From NCBI GenBank assembly GCA_020846275.1, contig JADLEG010000150.1, forward strand, positions 1 to 33,280: 33,280 bases of DNA, written 5' to 3'. Under the pieces are notes generated by a model. It ran no database searches. It saw only the letters and a program-made list of their open reading frames with translations, and had not been told where the DNA came from. The translations under genes and the position numbers were made by a program. The stretch comes from Alphaproteobacteria bacterium (GTDB lineage: Bacteria; Pseudomonadota; Alphaproteobacteria; JAEULC01). This document shows positions 23,544 through 32,532 of this stretch, one piece after another; within the stretch, counting starts at the first letter, position 1; each line of letters starts with the position of its first letter.

Positions 23544-25132
23544 GCGCGGCCGAGGCGGGGTCGGCCCAGGACGGATTGCCGGCCGTCGTCGAGCGCCTGC
23601 GGGCGCAGGATTTCCTGGGCGCGGCGCGGGCGGCCGAGGGGGCGCTGGCGCAGTCGCCCGGCCATCCCGACCTGCTGCATCTGCTGGGGCTCGCGCGGCG
23701 CCATCTGGGCCAGATCGATTCTGCCATCGGCGCGCTGGAGCAGGCCGCCGCGGCCGATCCGCGGCGCGCATCGTTCCACTTCAACCTGGGCCAGGTCTAT
23801 GCGGCGCGCGGCAGCCGCTCCGCCGCGATCGACAGCCTGCTGCGCGCGCTGACGCTCGACCCCGGCCATCTGCGGGCGCGCTACGAACTGGCCTGCCTGT
23901 GGCGCGCGCAGCGCGATCTCGACCGCGCGGAGCGCGAGCTGCGCGCCTGCCTGGCGAAGGGCGCCGACGATGCCCGCATCCATGTCGAGCTGACCGCCAC
24001 CCTGCTCGATCGCGGCCGGCCGGACCTGGTGCTGCCGGTCGCCAAGGCCGGGCTTGTGCTGGCGCCGGAGCTGGCCGCGCTGCACACCAACCTGGGCAAT
24101 GCGCTGCGCGACATCGGTCGGCCGAAGCAGGCGATCGCATCCTACGACCGCGCGCTCGGCCTGGCGCCGGACAGCATCGAGATCCGGCTGAACCGCGCGA
24201 TGGCGCTGCTGCGCGCCGGCCGCCTCGCCGAGGGCTTCCCGGCCTACGAGGTTCGCCTCGCCAAGCCCGGCATGGTGCGCCAGGCGCTCGCCGCGCTGCC
24301 CGCCTGGGACGGTTCGTTCGCGCCGGCGGGCCGGACCCTGCTGCTGCATGGCGAGCAGGGACACGGCGACAGCATCCAGTTCATCCGCTACGCGGCCCTG
24401 GCGCGGCGCCGCGGCGCGCGCGTGCTGGTCGAATGCCAGCACCGGCTCTACCGGCTGTTCGCCGGCCAGGGCGACGGCCTGGCCGACCAGGTGTTCGTGC
24501 GCGACCGCGAGGTTCCGCCCTGCGACGCGCGCGCGTCGCTGCTCAGCATGCCGGCGCTGATGCAGACCGACCTGATGTCGATCCCCGCCGCGACGCCGTA
24601 CCTGCGGCCCGTGCCGGGCGTCGCATTCGACCTGCCGCCGGCGCCGGCCGCGGCGCGGCTGAAGCTCGGCCTGGTATGGTCGGGCAATCCCGGCCACCAG
24701 CAGGATCATCTGCGCTCCTGCCCGCTTTCCGTCCTGGCGCCCGTGCTGGCCCTGCCGGACATCGCGATCTACCCGCTGCAACTCGAGATCGACGCGGCGG
24801 AGCGCGCGCAGCTTGCGGCCTCGCCATCGGTGGTATTCCTCGATCACCCGCAGGCGGACTTCGCCGACGCGGCCGCCGCCATGATGCAGCTCGACCTCAT
24901 CATCAGCGTCGACACCGCGACCGCGCATCTCGCCGGCGCGCTGGGGCGGCCGGGGATCGTGCTGCTGTCGCAGGGCGCGGACTGGCGCTGGATGGTGGAC
25001 CGTGACGACAGCCCGTGGTACCCGAGCCTGACGTTGATCCGCCAGGCCCGCCCGGGCGACTGGGCCGGCGTGGCGCGGCGACTGGTCGAACGACTGCGCG
25101 CGACGCCGGGCACGCCGTCGCCGTCACCCTGA
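23540..25132 (+). CDS. TPR protein with GT9-like glycosyltransferase domain
   Basis: A 530-residue protein. Residues about 10-240 contain six or so TPR units (DLLHLLGLARRHLGQIDSAIGALEQ; HTNLGNALRDIGRPKQAIASYDRALGLAP). The C-terminal half resembles GT9 glycosyltransferases: LLHGEQGHGDSIQFIRY, GLVWSGNPGHQQD, and the nucleotide-sugar motif ISVDTATAHLAGALGRP with H463, then SPWYPSLTLIRQ. These motifs are intact, unlike in the gene before it. ATG 23540 overlaps the upstream stop (ATGA). Such TPR-GT9 proteins often lie beside bacterial flagellin genes; protein glycosylation is the likely role, substrate not proven. Confidence 0.82.
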   Translation: MSAAEAGSAQDGLPAVVERLRAQDFLGAARAAEGALAQSPGHPDLLHLLGLARRHLGQIDSAIGALEQAAAADPRRASFHFNLGQVYAARGSRSAAIDSLLRALTLDPGHLRARYELACLWRAQRDLDRAERELRACLAKGADDARIHVELTATLLDRGRPDLVLPVAKAGLVLAPELAALHTNLGNALRDIGRPKQAIASYDRALGLAPDSIEIRLNRAMALLRAGRLAEGFPAYEVRLAKPGMVRQALAALPAWDGSFAPAGRTLLLHGEQGHGDSIQFIRYAALARRRGARVLVECQHRLYRLFAGQGDGLADQVFVRDREVPPCDARASLLSMPALMQTDLMSIPAATPYLRPVPGVAFDLPPAPAAARLKLGLVWSGNPGHQQDHLRSCPLSVLAPVLALPDIAIYPLQLEIDAAERAQLAASPSVVFLDHPQADFADAAAAMMQLDLIISVDTATAHLAGALGRPGIVLLSQGADWRWMVDRDDSPWYPSLTLIRQARPGDWAGVARRLVERLRATPGTPSPSP

Positions 25133-25142
25133 GGGCCGGCCG

Positions 25143-27257
25143 ATGATTGCCGCCCCGATGGTTGCCCCTCCGATGGTGGCCCCGATGACGACCGATCCGT
25201 TCCAGGCCGCGAAGCAGCTGCACCAGAGCGGACGGCTGACGGAGGCGGAATACGCCTACCGCCAGGCCCTGGCGGCGCGCCCCGACGATCCCGGCATCCT
25301 GCACCTGCTGGCCGCCCTGCTGGACCAGCGCGGGGACGGCGACACCGCGCTTGCCCTGCTGCAGCGCGCGGTCGAGCTGCGGCCGGATTTCATCCAGGCG
25401 CGGTTCAACCTCGCCCGGCTGCTGCGCCGGCGCGGCGCGCTGGGCGAGGCCGAGGCGATGTACCGCACCGTCGTGGCGCTGGCGCCGGGCCATATCGACG
25501 CCAGGCTGGAACTGGCGGGCGTGCTGCTGCGGACGCTCCGCCTGCGGGAATGCATCGCGGAGTACCGCGCCGTCCTGGCCCTGGCGCCCGACGATCCGCG
25601 CGCGCTCAACAACCTGGGGGCGGCGCTTCTGTCCGCCGGCGACCGGCCGGGCGCCGAGGCGGCGCTGCGCCAGGTCCTCGCGCTCAATCCGCACGACCGC
25701 GAGGCGCTCAACAACCTCGGCAACGTGCTGATGGAGCTCGATCGCGCGGCCGAGGCCGAGGCGTGCTACCGCGCGGCCCTGTCCGCCGCGCCGCAGGACG
25801 CGCAGGTCCGCGCCAACCTCGCCAACGCGCTGGAGAAGATGGGCGACGCCGCGGGCGCGCAGGCGGCCTATCGCCAGTGCCTGGCGCAGGGGCGCAACGA
25901 CGGGCTGCGGCTGCGCCTGGCGATGACGATGCCCGCCATCCCGCAGAGCGTGGAGGAGATCGAGCGCTGCCGCGCCGACGCCTTCGCCGTGCTCGACGAG
26001 CTGGAAGCCGCACCCCTCACCATCGCCGACCCGTTCCGCGAGGTCGGCTCGACCGCCTTCTACCTCGCCTACCAGGGCTTCCAGGATCGCGCCTACCAGG
26101 AACGCCTGGCGCGGCTGCACGCCCGCGCCTGCCCGGCGCTCTTGGACCGCGCGCCGCATTGCCGGCTGGGCGTGCGGCGGCCGGGCGGCCGCATCCGCGT
26201 CGGCTTCGTGTCGACCTTCCTGCGCAACCACACGATCGGCCGGCTCAATCGTGGGCTGATCGCCGGGCTCGACCGCAAGCGCTTCGAGGTGACGGTGTTC
26301 GCCGCCGCGCCCGCGAGCGACCCGATCGCGCGCGCGATCCACGCTTCGGCCGACCACGCGGCCATCCTGCCCGCCGGCCTCGATGCGTCGCGCAAGGCCA
26401 TCGCCGACGCCGGCATGGACGTGCTCTACTACGCCGATATCGGCATGGTGCCGCTGACCTATTTCCTCGCCTTCGCGCGGCTGGCGCCGGTGCAGGTGAC
26501 GACCTGGGGCCATCCGCTGACCACCGGCATCGCCAATATCGACCACTTCATCTCGATGGACCTGGCCGAGCCCGACGATGCCCGCGCGCATTACAGCGAG
26601 AACCTGGCCCGCCTGCCGGGCCTGACCACCTGCTACGAGCGCCCGGCGACGCCGATGCCGCGCCCGCGCGCCGCCTTCGGCCTCGGCGAGGACCGCACGG
26701 TCTATCTGTGCCCGCAGAGCCTGTTCAAGCTGCACCCCGGCTTCGACGCGATCCTGGGCCAGATCCTGGCCGGCGATCCCAAGGCCGAGATCGCGCTGCT
26801 GTCGGGCAGCCAGCCGCAATGGACCGAGCGGCTGACGGCGCGGCTCGCGCGCGCGCTTCCGCCCGAGGCGCTGCGACGCGTCCGCTTCGTGCCGCGCACC
26901 GCGCCGGACGACTTCCTGGCGCTGCTCGCGAGCGCCGACGTGATCCTGGACACGACGGTCTTCTGCGGCGGCAACACGACCCTGGAAGCGCTCGCCATGG
27001 GCACGCCGGTCGTCACCCTGCCGAGTCCGTATCTGCGCGGCCGCCTGACGCTCGCCATGTACCGGCGGATGGGCTTCACCGATCTGGTGGCGAAGGACGA
27101 CGCCGACTATGCGCGAATCGCCCTGTCGCTCGGCTGCGACGCGGACCGGCGCGCCGCGGCCCGGGCCGCGATCAGGGAGCGCGCGCCGGTCCTGTTCGCC
27201 GACCGCGGCGCGATCCGCGCGCAGGAAGAGCTGCTGCTGGAGCTGGTCGGCGGTTAG
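25143..27257 (+). CDS. TPR-GT41 (O-GlcNAc transferase-like) glycosyltransferase, NHTIGRL subgroup
   Basis: A 704-residue protein. TPRs occupy residues about 18-260 (ALNNLGAALLSAGD, ALNNLGNVLMELDR). An insert with TAFYLAYQGFQDRAYQ (303-318) leads into a GT41 catalytic part: IRVGFVSTFLRNHTIGRLNRG with H363 at the catalytic-base position, LAPVQVTTWGHPLTTGIANIDHFI, K529 in QSLFKLHP at the UDP-binding lysine position, and GGNTTLEALAMGTPVVTLP. It would glycosylate Ser/Thr in the cytoplasm. The N-terminus has four in-frame ATGs in a repeat-like run (25143, 25158, 25173, 25185). I choose 25143, eight bases after GAGGG. The stop overlaps that of the convergent caspase gene. Confidence 0.85.
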   Translation: MIAAPMVAPPMVAPMTTDPFQAAKQLHQSGRLTEAEYAYRQALAARPDDPGILHLLAALLDQRGDGDTALALLQRAVELRPDFIQARFNLARLLRRRGALGEAEAMYRTVVALAPGHIDARLELAGVLLRTLRLRECIAEYRAVLALAPDDPRALNNLGAALLSAGDRPGAEAALRQVLALNPHDREALNNLGNVLMELDRAAEAEACYRAALSAAPQDAQVRANLANALEKMGDAAGAQAAYRQCLAQGRNDGLRLRLAMTMPAIPQSVEEIERCRADAFAVLDELEAAPLTIADPFREVGSTAFYLAYQGFQDRAYQERLARLHARACPALLDRAPHCRLGVRRPGGRIRVGFVSTFLRNHTIGRLNRGLIAGLDRKRFEVTVFAAAPASDPIARAIHASADHAAILPAGLDASRKAIADAGMDVLYYADIGMVPLTYFLAFARLAPVQVTTWGHPLTTGIANIDHFISMDLAEPDDARAHYSENLARLPGLTTCYERPATPMPRPRAAFGLGEDRTVYLCPQSLFKLHPGFDAILGQILAGDPKAEIALLSGSQPQWTERLTARLARALPPEALRRVRFVPRTAPDDFLALLASADVILDTTVFCGGNTTLEALAMGTPVVTLPSPYLRGRLTLAMYRRMGFTDLVAKDDADYARIALSLGCDADRRAAARAAIRERAPVLFADRGAIRAQEELLLELVGG

Positions 27258-28711
27258 CGCCGACGCACGAACAGGAACTCGCCGCCGTCGTGGCCGGCGC
27301 CGCGTATGTCCGAATAGGCGGGCGTCTGATCCGAGTTCACGATCACCGGCCGCTGCACCCGCTTGAACAGGCCGCTGGCGTCGAGCACGGCGTCGTTCTC
27401 CCGCAGCGCCTGGACGAAGGCGCGGGCGAACACCGAATGCCCGGCCCCGCCGCCGTCGAGCACCGGCTCCAGCCCGCCCGAGGTCAGCGCGGCGCGCGAG
27501 CGCTTGCCGGCAACGCGCTGCCACCACGCCTCCTGCTCGATCGTCGAGCGGAAATCGGCCATCACCGCGCGCACCAGCGTTCCCGAATAGCAGCTGTCGG
27601 CAACCACCAGCACATGGCGCGCCCGGATCGCCTTCACCACGTCGGTCAGGTCGGCGTTGGAAACCCAGTTCGCCGGGTTGTCCTTCTCGGCGTCGACCGG
27701 CAGCCAGTAGCCACGCTCGGTGTCGCTGTCGAGAATGCCGTGGCCGGCGTAGAAGATCAGCAGATTGTCGCGCTCGCCCAGGGTCTGGCGCATCGCGGTC
27801 ATCGCCGTCAGCATCTCGTGGCGGGTCGCGTTGGTCAGCACGCGGACGTTGAACCCGTAGAAATCGCGCAGGATTTGCGCCACCGTCTGCGCGTCGCGTA
27901 CCGCGGTGGTGAGCCGGGGCACGTTTCGATAGGCGTCGTTGCCGATGATCAGCGCGTGGTAGGTCCCGAAGTCGATCGCGGGCAACGGTCGCGGCGCAGG
28001 TATCGAAGGCGCTGCCGGCGCCGGCGGCGCGGCAACCGTCTGTGGCGGCTGGGCGCGCAGCCTGGCCAACGAAGCGAAGCGCCCGTTGGGAAAGGCATCC
28101 AGATAGGCACCGAAATCGGCCGGGTTCGTGCTGCCCTTGATCGTGTCCCAGAAAGCCAGCTCGATCGCGTCATTGCCGGCGGCGGACGTCGCCGACGGCG
28201 CCGCGTCAGGATTGGCGGCTGGCGGCGATGGCGCGGCGGGACGAACAACTGCGGACGGGATCGCCGGCGGCGGCGGCGCGGGGGGTGCGGCCGCGCCCGC
28301 CAACGGGGCAGGTGAAGGTTCCGCCTTGGCCACGTCGGGCGCCGCACCGAGCCGGACAAGATCGAAGGTCTCGCGGCAAGGCGTGATGCTGGGCCCGCTG
28401 CCGCTGGCCGCCGAATTGAACACCCACGCCTTGAACGTGTCGCCGGCGAACTCGCCGCGGAAATGGCGCTGCGCCGCGCCGGGCATGTTCAGATCGATTC
28501 GCTTGCCGTCGACGATCCGGCCCTTGAAGGTGGTCTCGTTGATCGTGATCTGGTAGGCGCCGCCTTCGACCTTCATGCGCAGCTCGGACTTGCAGCCCCG
28601 CCCCACCCAATCGCCGTCGAGCGCCTGCGCGCCGGGGCTCAAGGGCCACGCGACGAGCGCCGCAAGAAACGCCGAAAGGAACAAACCCCGCTTTTTCGCG
28701 CGCCGATTCAT
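27254..28711 (-). CDS. Exported caspase-like (peptidase C14) protein
   Basis: A 485-residue protein. A signal peptide (residues 1-30, cleavage near AQA) precedes a small beta-rich domain (about 31-120, with C40 and C112 possibly bridged). Then comes a Pro/Ala-rich linker (125-180), a short helical module with LAFWDTIKGSTNPADFGAYLDAFPNGRF (186-212), a second linker and a caspase domain from about 249. The catalytic dyad is present: H324 in FYAGHGI and C374 in VVADSCYSGT. It is therefore probably an active periplasmic or secreted cysteine protease; target unknown. It starts 68 bases after the GT4 gene on the same strand and may belong to the flagellar transcript. A run of codons before ATG 28711 is in frame but lacks family features. 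Confidence 0.88.
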   Translation of the reverse strand: MNRRAKKRGLFLSAFLAALVAWPLSPGAQALDGDWVGRGCKSELRMKVEGGAYQITINETTFKGRIVDGKRIDLNMPGAAQRHFRGEFAGDTFKAWVFNSAASGSGPSITPCRETFDLVRLGAAPDVAKAEPSPAPLAGAAAPPAPPPPAIPSAVVRPAAPSPPAANPDAAPSATSAAGNDAIELAFWDTIKGSTNPADFGAYLDAFPNGRFASLARLRAQPPQTVAAPPAPAAPSIPAPRPLPAIDFGTYHALIIGNDAYRNVPRLTTAVRDAQTVAQILRDFYGFNVRVLTNATRHEMLTAMTAMRQTLGERDNLLIFYAGHGILDSDTERGYWLPVDAEKDNPANWVSNADLTDVVKAIRARHVLVVADSCYSGTLVRAVMADFRSTIEQEAWWQRVAGKRSRAALTSGGLEPVLDGGGAGHSVFARAFVQALRENDAVLDASGLFKRVQRPVIVNSDQTPAYSDIRGAGHDGGEFLFVRRR

Positions 28712-28779
28712 GGTCCGGATCCCGCCTCGCCCATTCTGCCAGCATGCCATGCCGTCGGCCAGCGTCGGCGTGACCGGCA

Positions 28780-29877
28780 TCACTGCCCCAGCGACTGCAG
28801 CCACGCCACCCATTCCCGGGCGCGCACCGACCACACGGCGGTGCGGTTCATGTGGTCGACCTGGGCGCGCAGCTCGGCCTCGCTGTCCGGCCCGGCGGCG
28901 CGGTCGATCGTCGCGACGCAGGCATCGGCGAACGCCGCCGGCATGTCCCCGCCCGGCGCCACCAGCGCGCCCATCCCGTCCGTGGTCTCGTCCAGCGCGC
29001 CAAGGTCGGTCGTCACCACGCGGCAGCCGGCGGCCATTGCCTCCATCACCGCGATGCAGCTCGTCTCGGCGAAGGTGCTGGGATAGGAGAGGATCGCCGC
29101 CTGGCGCAACTCGCGCGCCAACTCGGGCTGCGGCAGCGAGCCCACGTACTCGACCCCGTCCATGGCCCGCGCGCGGGCGTAGAGCGCCTTGAACGGGTCG
29201 GCGCCGGCGGGGTCATGATAGACCTGCATGCTGGAAAAGATCTTCAGCCGTACGCCCTGGCGGCGCGCGCGGATCGCGGGAAACACGTTCAGCAGCACGT
29301 CCAGCCCGCGGAAGGGCGTGCTGGTGAAGGCGAGCGAAGCCGGCCAGGCCTTGGCGGCGGCAATCGGCTCGCCCGGACGGAACATGCCGGCGAAGGACGG
29401 GCCGATCGCGTTGCGCAGCACGCCGGTCAAGGTGCCATCGATCCCGAAGCCGCCGAGGAACCGCCTGCGCTGCCATTCGCTGACGAAGGCGAAGCCGTCG
29501 TACTGCGCGCGCTCGGTGGGATCGGCCAGCGCCTGCACGGCCGGCTGGTCGTCGGCATGCTGCATCCACAAGATCAGGCGCGTGGCCTTGTCCAGCACGG
29601 GCTTCAACTGGCCGGCCCAGCCCGTGCGGTTGAGCACGATCGCCGCATCCGGCGCGGGCGCGAAAGCTTCGGTGAAGTCGCCGGCGAAGCTGTGAACCTT
29701 CACGCCGCGGACGAGACCGGGCGTGGTCGTATGGTTGATGACGAAGACCTCGTGCCCCGCCGCGGACAGCGCCTCGCAGAGGTAGCAGAGCGCGGACTGC
29801 GAGCCGCCGAGCGGCGCCCGGTAGGGCGTGTCGACCGTGTAGTCGATGTCGATGTTGTCGAGGAAGACGAACTTCAT
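28780..29877 (-). CDS. GT4-family glycosyltransferase
   Basis: A 365-residue GT-B glycosyltransferase. The N-terminal domain has APLGGSQSALCYLCEALSAAGHEVFVIN, the glycine-rich acceptor-domain loop. The C-terminal domain has VEYVGSLPQPELARELRQAAILSYPSTFAETSCIAVMEAMAAGCRVV, containing the E-x7-E motif (ETSCIAVME) of retaining GT4 enzymes that bind the nucleotide sugar. No membrane segment is seen, so it is cytoplasmic. It begins 12 bases after the TPR-GT41 gene and probably extends or modifies the sugar added by it (inference). The donor sugar cannot be told. Confidence 0.9.
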   Translation of the reverse strand: MKFVFLDNIDIDYTVDTPYRAPLGGSQSALCYLCEALSAAGHEVFVINHTTTPGLVRGVKVHSFAGDFTEAFAPAPDAAIVLNRTGWAGQLKPVLDKATRLILWMQHADDQPAVQALADPTERAQYDGFAFVSEWQRRRFLGGFGIDGTLTGVLRNAIGPSFAGMFRPGEPIAAAKAWPASLAFTSTPFRGLDVLLNVFPAIRARRQGVRLKIFSSMQVYHDPAGADPFKALYARARAMDGVEYVGSLPQPELARELRQAAILSYPSTFAETSCIAVMEAMAAGCRVVTTDLGALDETTDGMGALVAPGGDMPAAFADACVATIDRAAGPDSEAELRAQVDHMNRTAVWSVRAREWVAWLQSLGQ

Positions 29878-29889
29878 GCGCGGCGGAGG

Positions 29890-32091
29890 CTAGCACGCCG
29901 ACCCGCAAGCGTCGCGCCAGATTGCGCGATAGGCATCCTCGAGCGCCCGCGTGAAGCCCGGTGCGTCGCACACCGGCGCCGCCAGCATGGCCGCGCGCAG
30001 ATCGCGGCGCAGGCGCTGGCGCCGCGCCCCGTCGCCGGCGAGCGCCAAGGCGCGGGCGAGGTAGGTTTCGGCGTCTCCCGCGACCAGGTCGCCCAGGCCT
30101 GCATCCCCCAGCATGCCGACGGCGTGGCGGCGGAAACAGGTCTCGCCCGCAAGGGTCACCACCGGCACGCCCATCAGCAGGGTCTCGATCGTCGTCGTGG
30201 CGCCGGTATAGGGCAGCGGATCGAGCGCGATGTCGACGCCGGCAATCGCCGCGAGATGCGCGTGCCAGGACGAGGCGCCGGCGAATCCGATCGACCCGGG
30301 CGGCGCGCCGTGACGCGCGAACCGGCGCGCGAAGTCGTCGCTGACCGGCTTGTCCTCGAAGGCCGGCGCCTTTAAGAGAAGTCGCGACCCGCCGAGCGAC
30401 GCCAGCAGCCGCGACCACAGCGCGACCGTGGCGTCGTCGATCTTCTGCGGGTTGTTGAAGCTGCCGAACACGACCGCGTCGCGCGGCGGCAGGGCCGGCA
30501 GGGCCGGCAGGGACTCGGGCGGGGTATAGCAGGTCCACGCCAGCGGCAGGCGATAGAGCCGCTCGCTGAACAGCGCCTCGGCGCCGGGCGGTGCCACCGC
30601 CTTGTCGACCAGCGCCCAGTCGATGGCGTCGGACCCGGTCGAGAACGGATAGCCGGCCCACGCGACCTGCACCGGCGCCGGCCGGTGCGCAAAGGCGGCA
30701 AGGCGGCTGCCGGCCATGTGGCCGCTGAGGTCGACCACGATGTCGATGCCGTCCGCGCGGATCGCGCGCGCGAGGGCAAGGTCGTCGAGCCCCGCGGTCT
30801 CGCGCCAGCCATCCGCCGCGGCGCGGATCCGCGCGGTCACGGCGTCCGGCCGGGCCACGGCGGCATAGCAGAACACCTCGACCGCGCCGCGGTCGTGATG
30901 GTGGATCGGTCCGGCCACGAAGGCGCCCACCGGATGCCGGCAGAAATCCGGCGACACGTAGCCGACGCGCAGCCGGCGGCCGGGATCCCGCGGCCGGTCC
31001 GGCGGCGGCACCAGCGCGCTCGCCCGCCCGAAGCGCGCGTTCCAGCGTCGATGCGCGGCAAGCACGGCCCGCGGCGGAACCGACGCGTCGTAGCAGAGCC
31101 CGTAGCAGAGATTGCTGGCCGCGACCGGATCGTCGGGCGCCAATTCGACGGCCTGGCGAAGCGCGGGAATCGCCTCGCCGATGCGGCCGGCCTCGGCCAG
31201 GGCCAGCCCCAGGTTCCCCTGCGCGCGCGAATTGCCCGGCGCGAGCACGGCGGCGCGGCGATAGCTCCGCACGGCATCGGCCAGGCGATTGCGCCGGCGC
31301 CGCACGTTGCCGAGATTGAGATGCGCCGCGGCGAGCGCGGGGTCGAGCTTCAGCGCGGCTTCCAGCACACGCTCGGCCCCGTCGGCATCGCCGAGGCCCA
31401 GCAGCGCATCGCCCAGGTTGACCAGCGGCATCGGGTCGTCCGGGTCGAGCCGCGCCGCCTGGTGGAAGGCGGCGACCGCGTCCTGCGGCCGGCCGGCGGC
31501 GGCGAGCGCGAGGCCGCGGTTGTTGTGCACGCCGGCGTGGTCGAGCCCGAGCGCGATGGCCTGTCGGTAGTGCTCGCAAGCCAGCTCCGGCCGGCGGGCT
31601 GCCATATGCGCCTCGGCGAGGCGCAGGTGCAGCCGCGGATCGCCGGGGCGTGCGTCGAGCGCCGCCTGGCAATGCGCGATGGTCCCGGCATGGTCGCCGG
31701 CCGCGCGCGCGAGGTCGCCGAGCCCGATCCGCGCATCGACCAGCGACGGATCGCGTTCCAGCGCGGCGCGGTAATGGGCGGCAGCGTCGGCCGGCCGACC
31801 CGCCTTGCGGCAGGCCTCGGCCAGGCTGTGCAGATAGGCGGCCGGCGCCGGCCCGGCGCCGATCGCGCGCTCGATGAGGCCGATCGCGCGATCAGCTTCG
31901 TCCCGCGCCAGGGCCGCGAGGCCGAGCAGATGCAACGCATCGGCGACCGGGCCGTGCGTGGCGAGGACGCGCCGGTACAGCGCCTCGGCCTCGTCGAGGC
32001 GCCCGGCGCGGTGCAGGTCGATGCCTTGCTGGACCAGGACCTGGGCGGACCGGCCTTCGCCCGCCGGACCCGAGTCAGGGCCCGGAGGCAT
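29890..32091 (-). CDS. TPR-GT41 (O-GlcNAc transferase-like) glycosyltransferase
   Basis: A 733-residue protein. Residues about 15-330 form eight or nine TPRs (HNNRGLALAAAGRPQDAVAAF; HLNLGNVRRRRNRLADAV). The C-terminal half is a full GT41 catalytic region: LRVGYVSPDFCRHPVGAFV with H386, the base position of human OGT; IVVDLSGHMAGSRLAAFAHRPAPVQVAWAGYP; FGSFNNPQKI with K550 at the UDP-binding lysine position; and GATTTIETLLMGVPVVTLAGE. All expected motifs are intact, so an active Ser/Thr O-transferase is likely. It starts six bases after flaF and is followed by the GT4 gene. Flagellin is the obvious candidate acceptor. Confidence 0.88.
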   Translation of the reverse strand: MPPGPDSGPAGEGRSAQVLVQQGIDLHRAGRLDEAEALYRRVLATHGPVADALHLLGLAALARDEADRAIGLIERAIGAGPAPAAYLHSLAEACRKAGRPADAAAHYRAALERDPSLVDARIGLGDLARAAGDHAGTIAHCQAALDARPGDPRLHLRLAEAHMAARRPELACEHYRQAIALGLDHAGVHNNRGLALAAAGRPQDAVAAFHQAARLDPDDPMPLVNLGDALLGLGDADGAERVLEAALKLDPALAAAHLNLGNVRRRRNRLADAVRSYRRAAVLAPGNSRAQGNLGLALAEAGRIGEAIPALRQAVELAPDDPVAASNLCYGLCYDASVPPRAVLAAHRRWNARFGRASALVPPPDRPRDPGRRLRVGYVSPDFCRHPVGAFVAGPIHHHDRGAVEVFCYAAVARPDAVTARIRAAADGWRETAGLDDLALARAIRADGIDIVVDLSGHMAGSRLAAFAHRPAPVQVAWAGYPFSTGSDAIDWALVDKAVAPPGAEALFSERLYRLPLAWTCYTPPESLPALPALPPRDAVVFGSFNNPQKIDDATVALWSRLLASLGGSRLLLKAPAFEDKPVSDDFARRFARHGAPPGSIGFAGASSWHAHLAAIAGVDIALDPLPYTGATTTIETLLMGVPVVTLAGETCFRRHAVGMLGDAGLGDLVAGDAETYLARALALAGDGARRQRLRRDLRAAMLAAPVCDAPGFTRALEDAYRAIWRDACGSAC
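30488..30514 (-). repeat. Three tandem 9-bp repeats within a coding region
   Basis: GGCAGGGCC is repeated at 30488-30496 and 30497-30505, with an imperfect third unit at 30506-30514. On the minus strand they encode a LPA-LPA-LPP run in the TPR-GT41 protein, between the CYTPP and FGSFN motifs. Confidence 0.8.
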
Positions 32092-32097
32092 GGGAGA

Positions 32098-32532
32098 TCA
32101 GACGGCGACGCCGCCGCCGGCGGCCATCTTCGGCGGCATGGGCTGGGCGCTGGGCGCGGCGTCGGGCCGCGTCATCAGCCCGGCGGCGATGTTGCGGTTG
32201 ATGTCGATCAGCGAGTTGAGCTTGCTGGCGGCCGGGTTGCTCAGCGCCGACAGGGTCTGGCGATCGACGAAGATGCTGAGGCTGATGATGTTGGCCTTGA
32301 GCTCGGGCGGCAGCGGATTTTCCGGCGAGGCGACATCGCACTGGATGATGGTCCACAGGCGCCAGTTCAGCCGCAGCGCGGTGCGGTAGGCCTCGGGATC
32401 GCTGTCCACCTGCTGGCGGGCATCGCTCAATCGCCGCGCGGCTTCCATCAGCGCGCGGGCTTCCGTGCTGCGCGGATTGCCGCCGAGATTCTGCGTCTGC
32501 GTATAGGCTGACCTAGGATTTGCCAGCGACAT
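32098..32532 (-). CDS. flaF: Flagellar biosynthesis regulator FlaF
   Basis: A 144-residue protein with the FlaF pattern: SAYTQTQNLGGNPRSTEARALMEAARRL near the N-terminus, ALRLNWRLWTIIQCDVASPENPLPPELKANIISLSIFVDRQTL in the middle, LNSLIDINRNIAAGL near the end. In Caulobacter, FlaF is needed for flagellin synthesis and secretion and acts with FlbT. The start lies inside the end of flbT (20-base overlap), so the two are translationally coupled; the TPR-GT41 gene follows six bases after its stop. Confidence 0.93.
   Translation of the reverse strand: MSLANPRSAYTQTQNLGGNPRSTEARALMEAARRLSDARQQVDSDPEAYRTALRLNWRLWTIIQCDVASPENPLPPELKANIISLSIFVDRQTLSALSNPAASKLNSLIDINRNIAAGLMTRPDAAPSAQPMPPKMAAGGGVAV

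Noticed and set aside
24903..27527. 874-codon minus-strand open frame and the 921-codon plus-strand frame at 25550-28315
   Set aside because: Both overlap the TPR-GT41 and caspase genes in other frames, and neither has recognisable domains.
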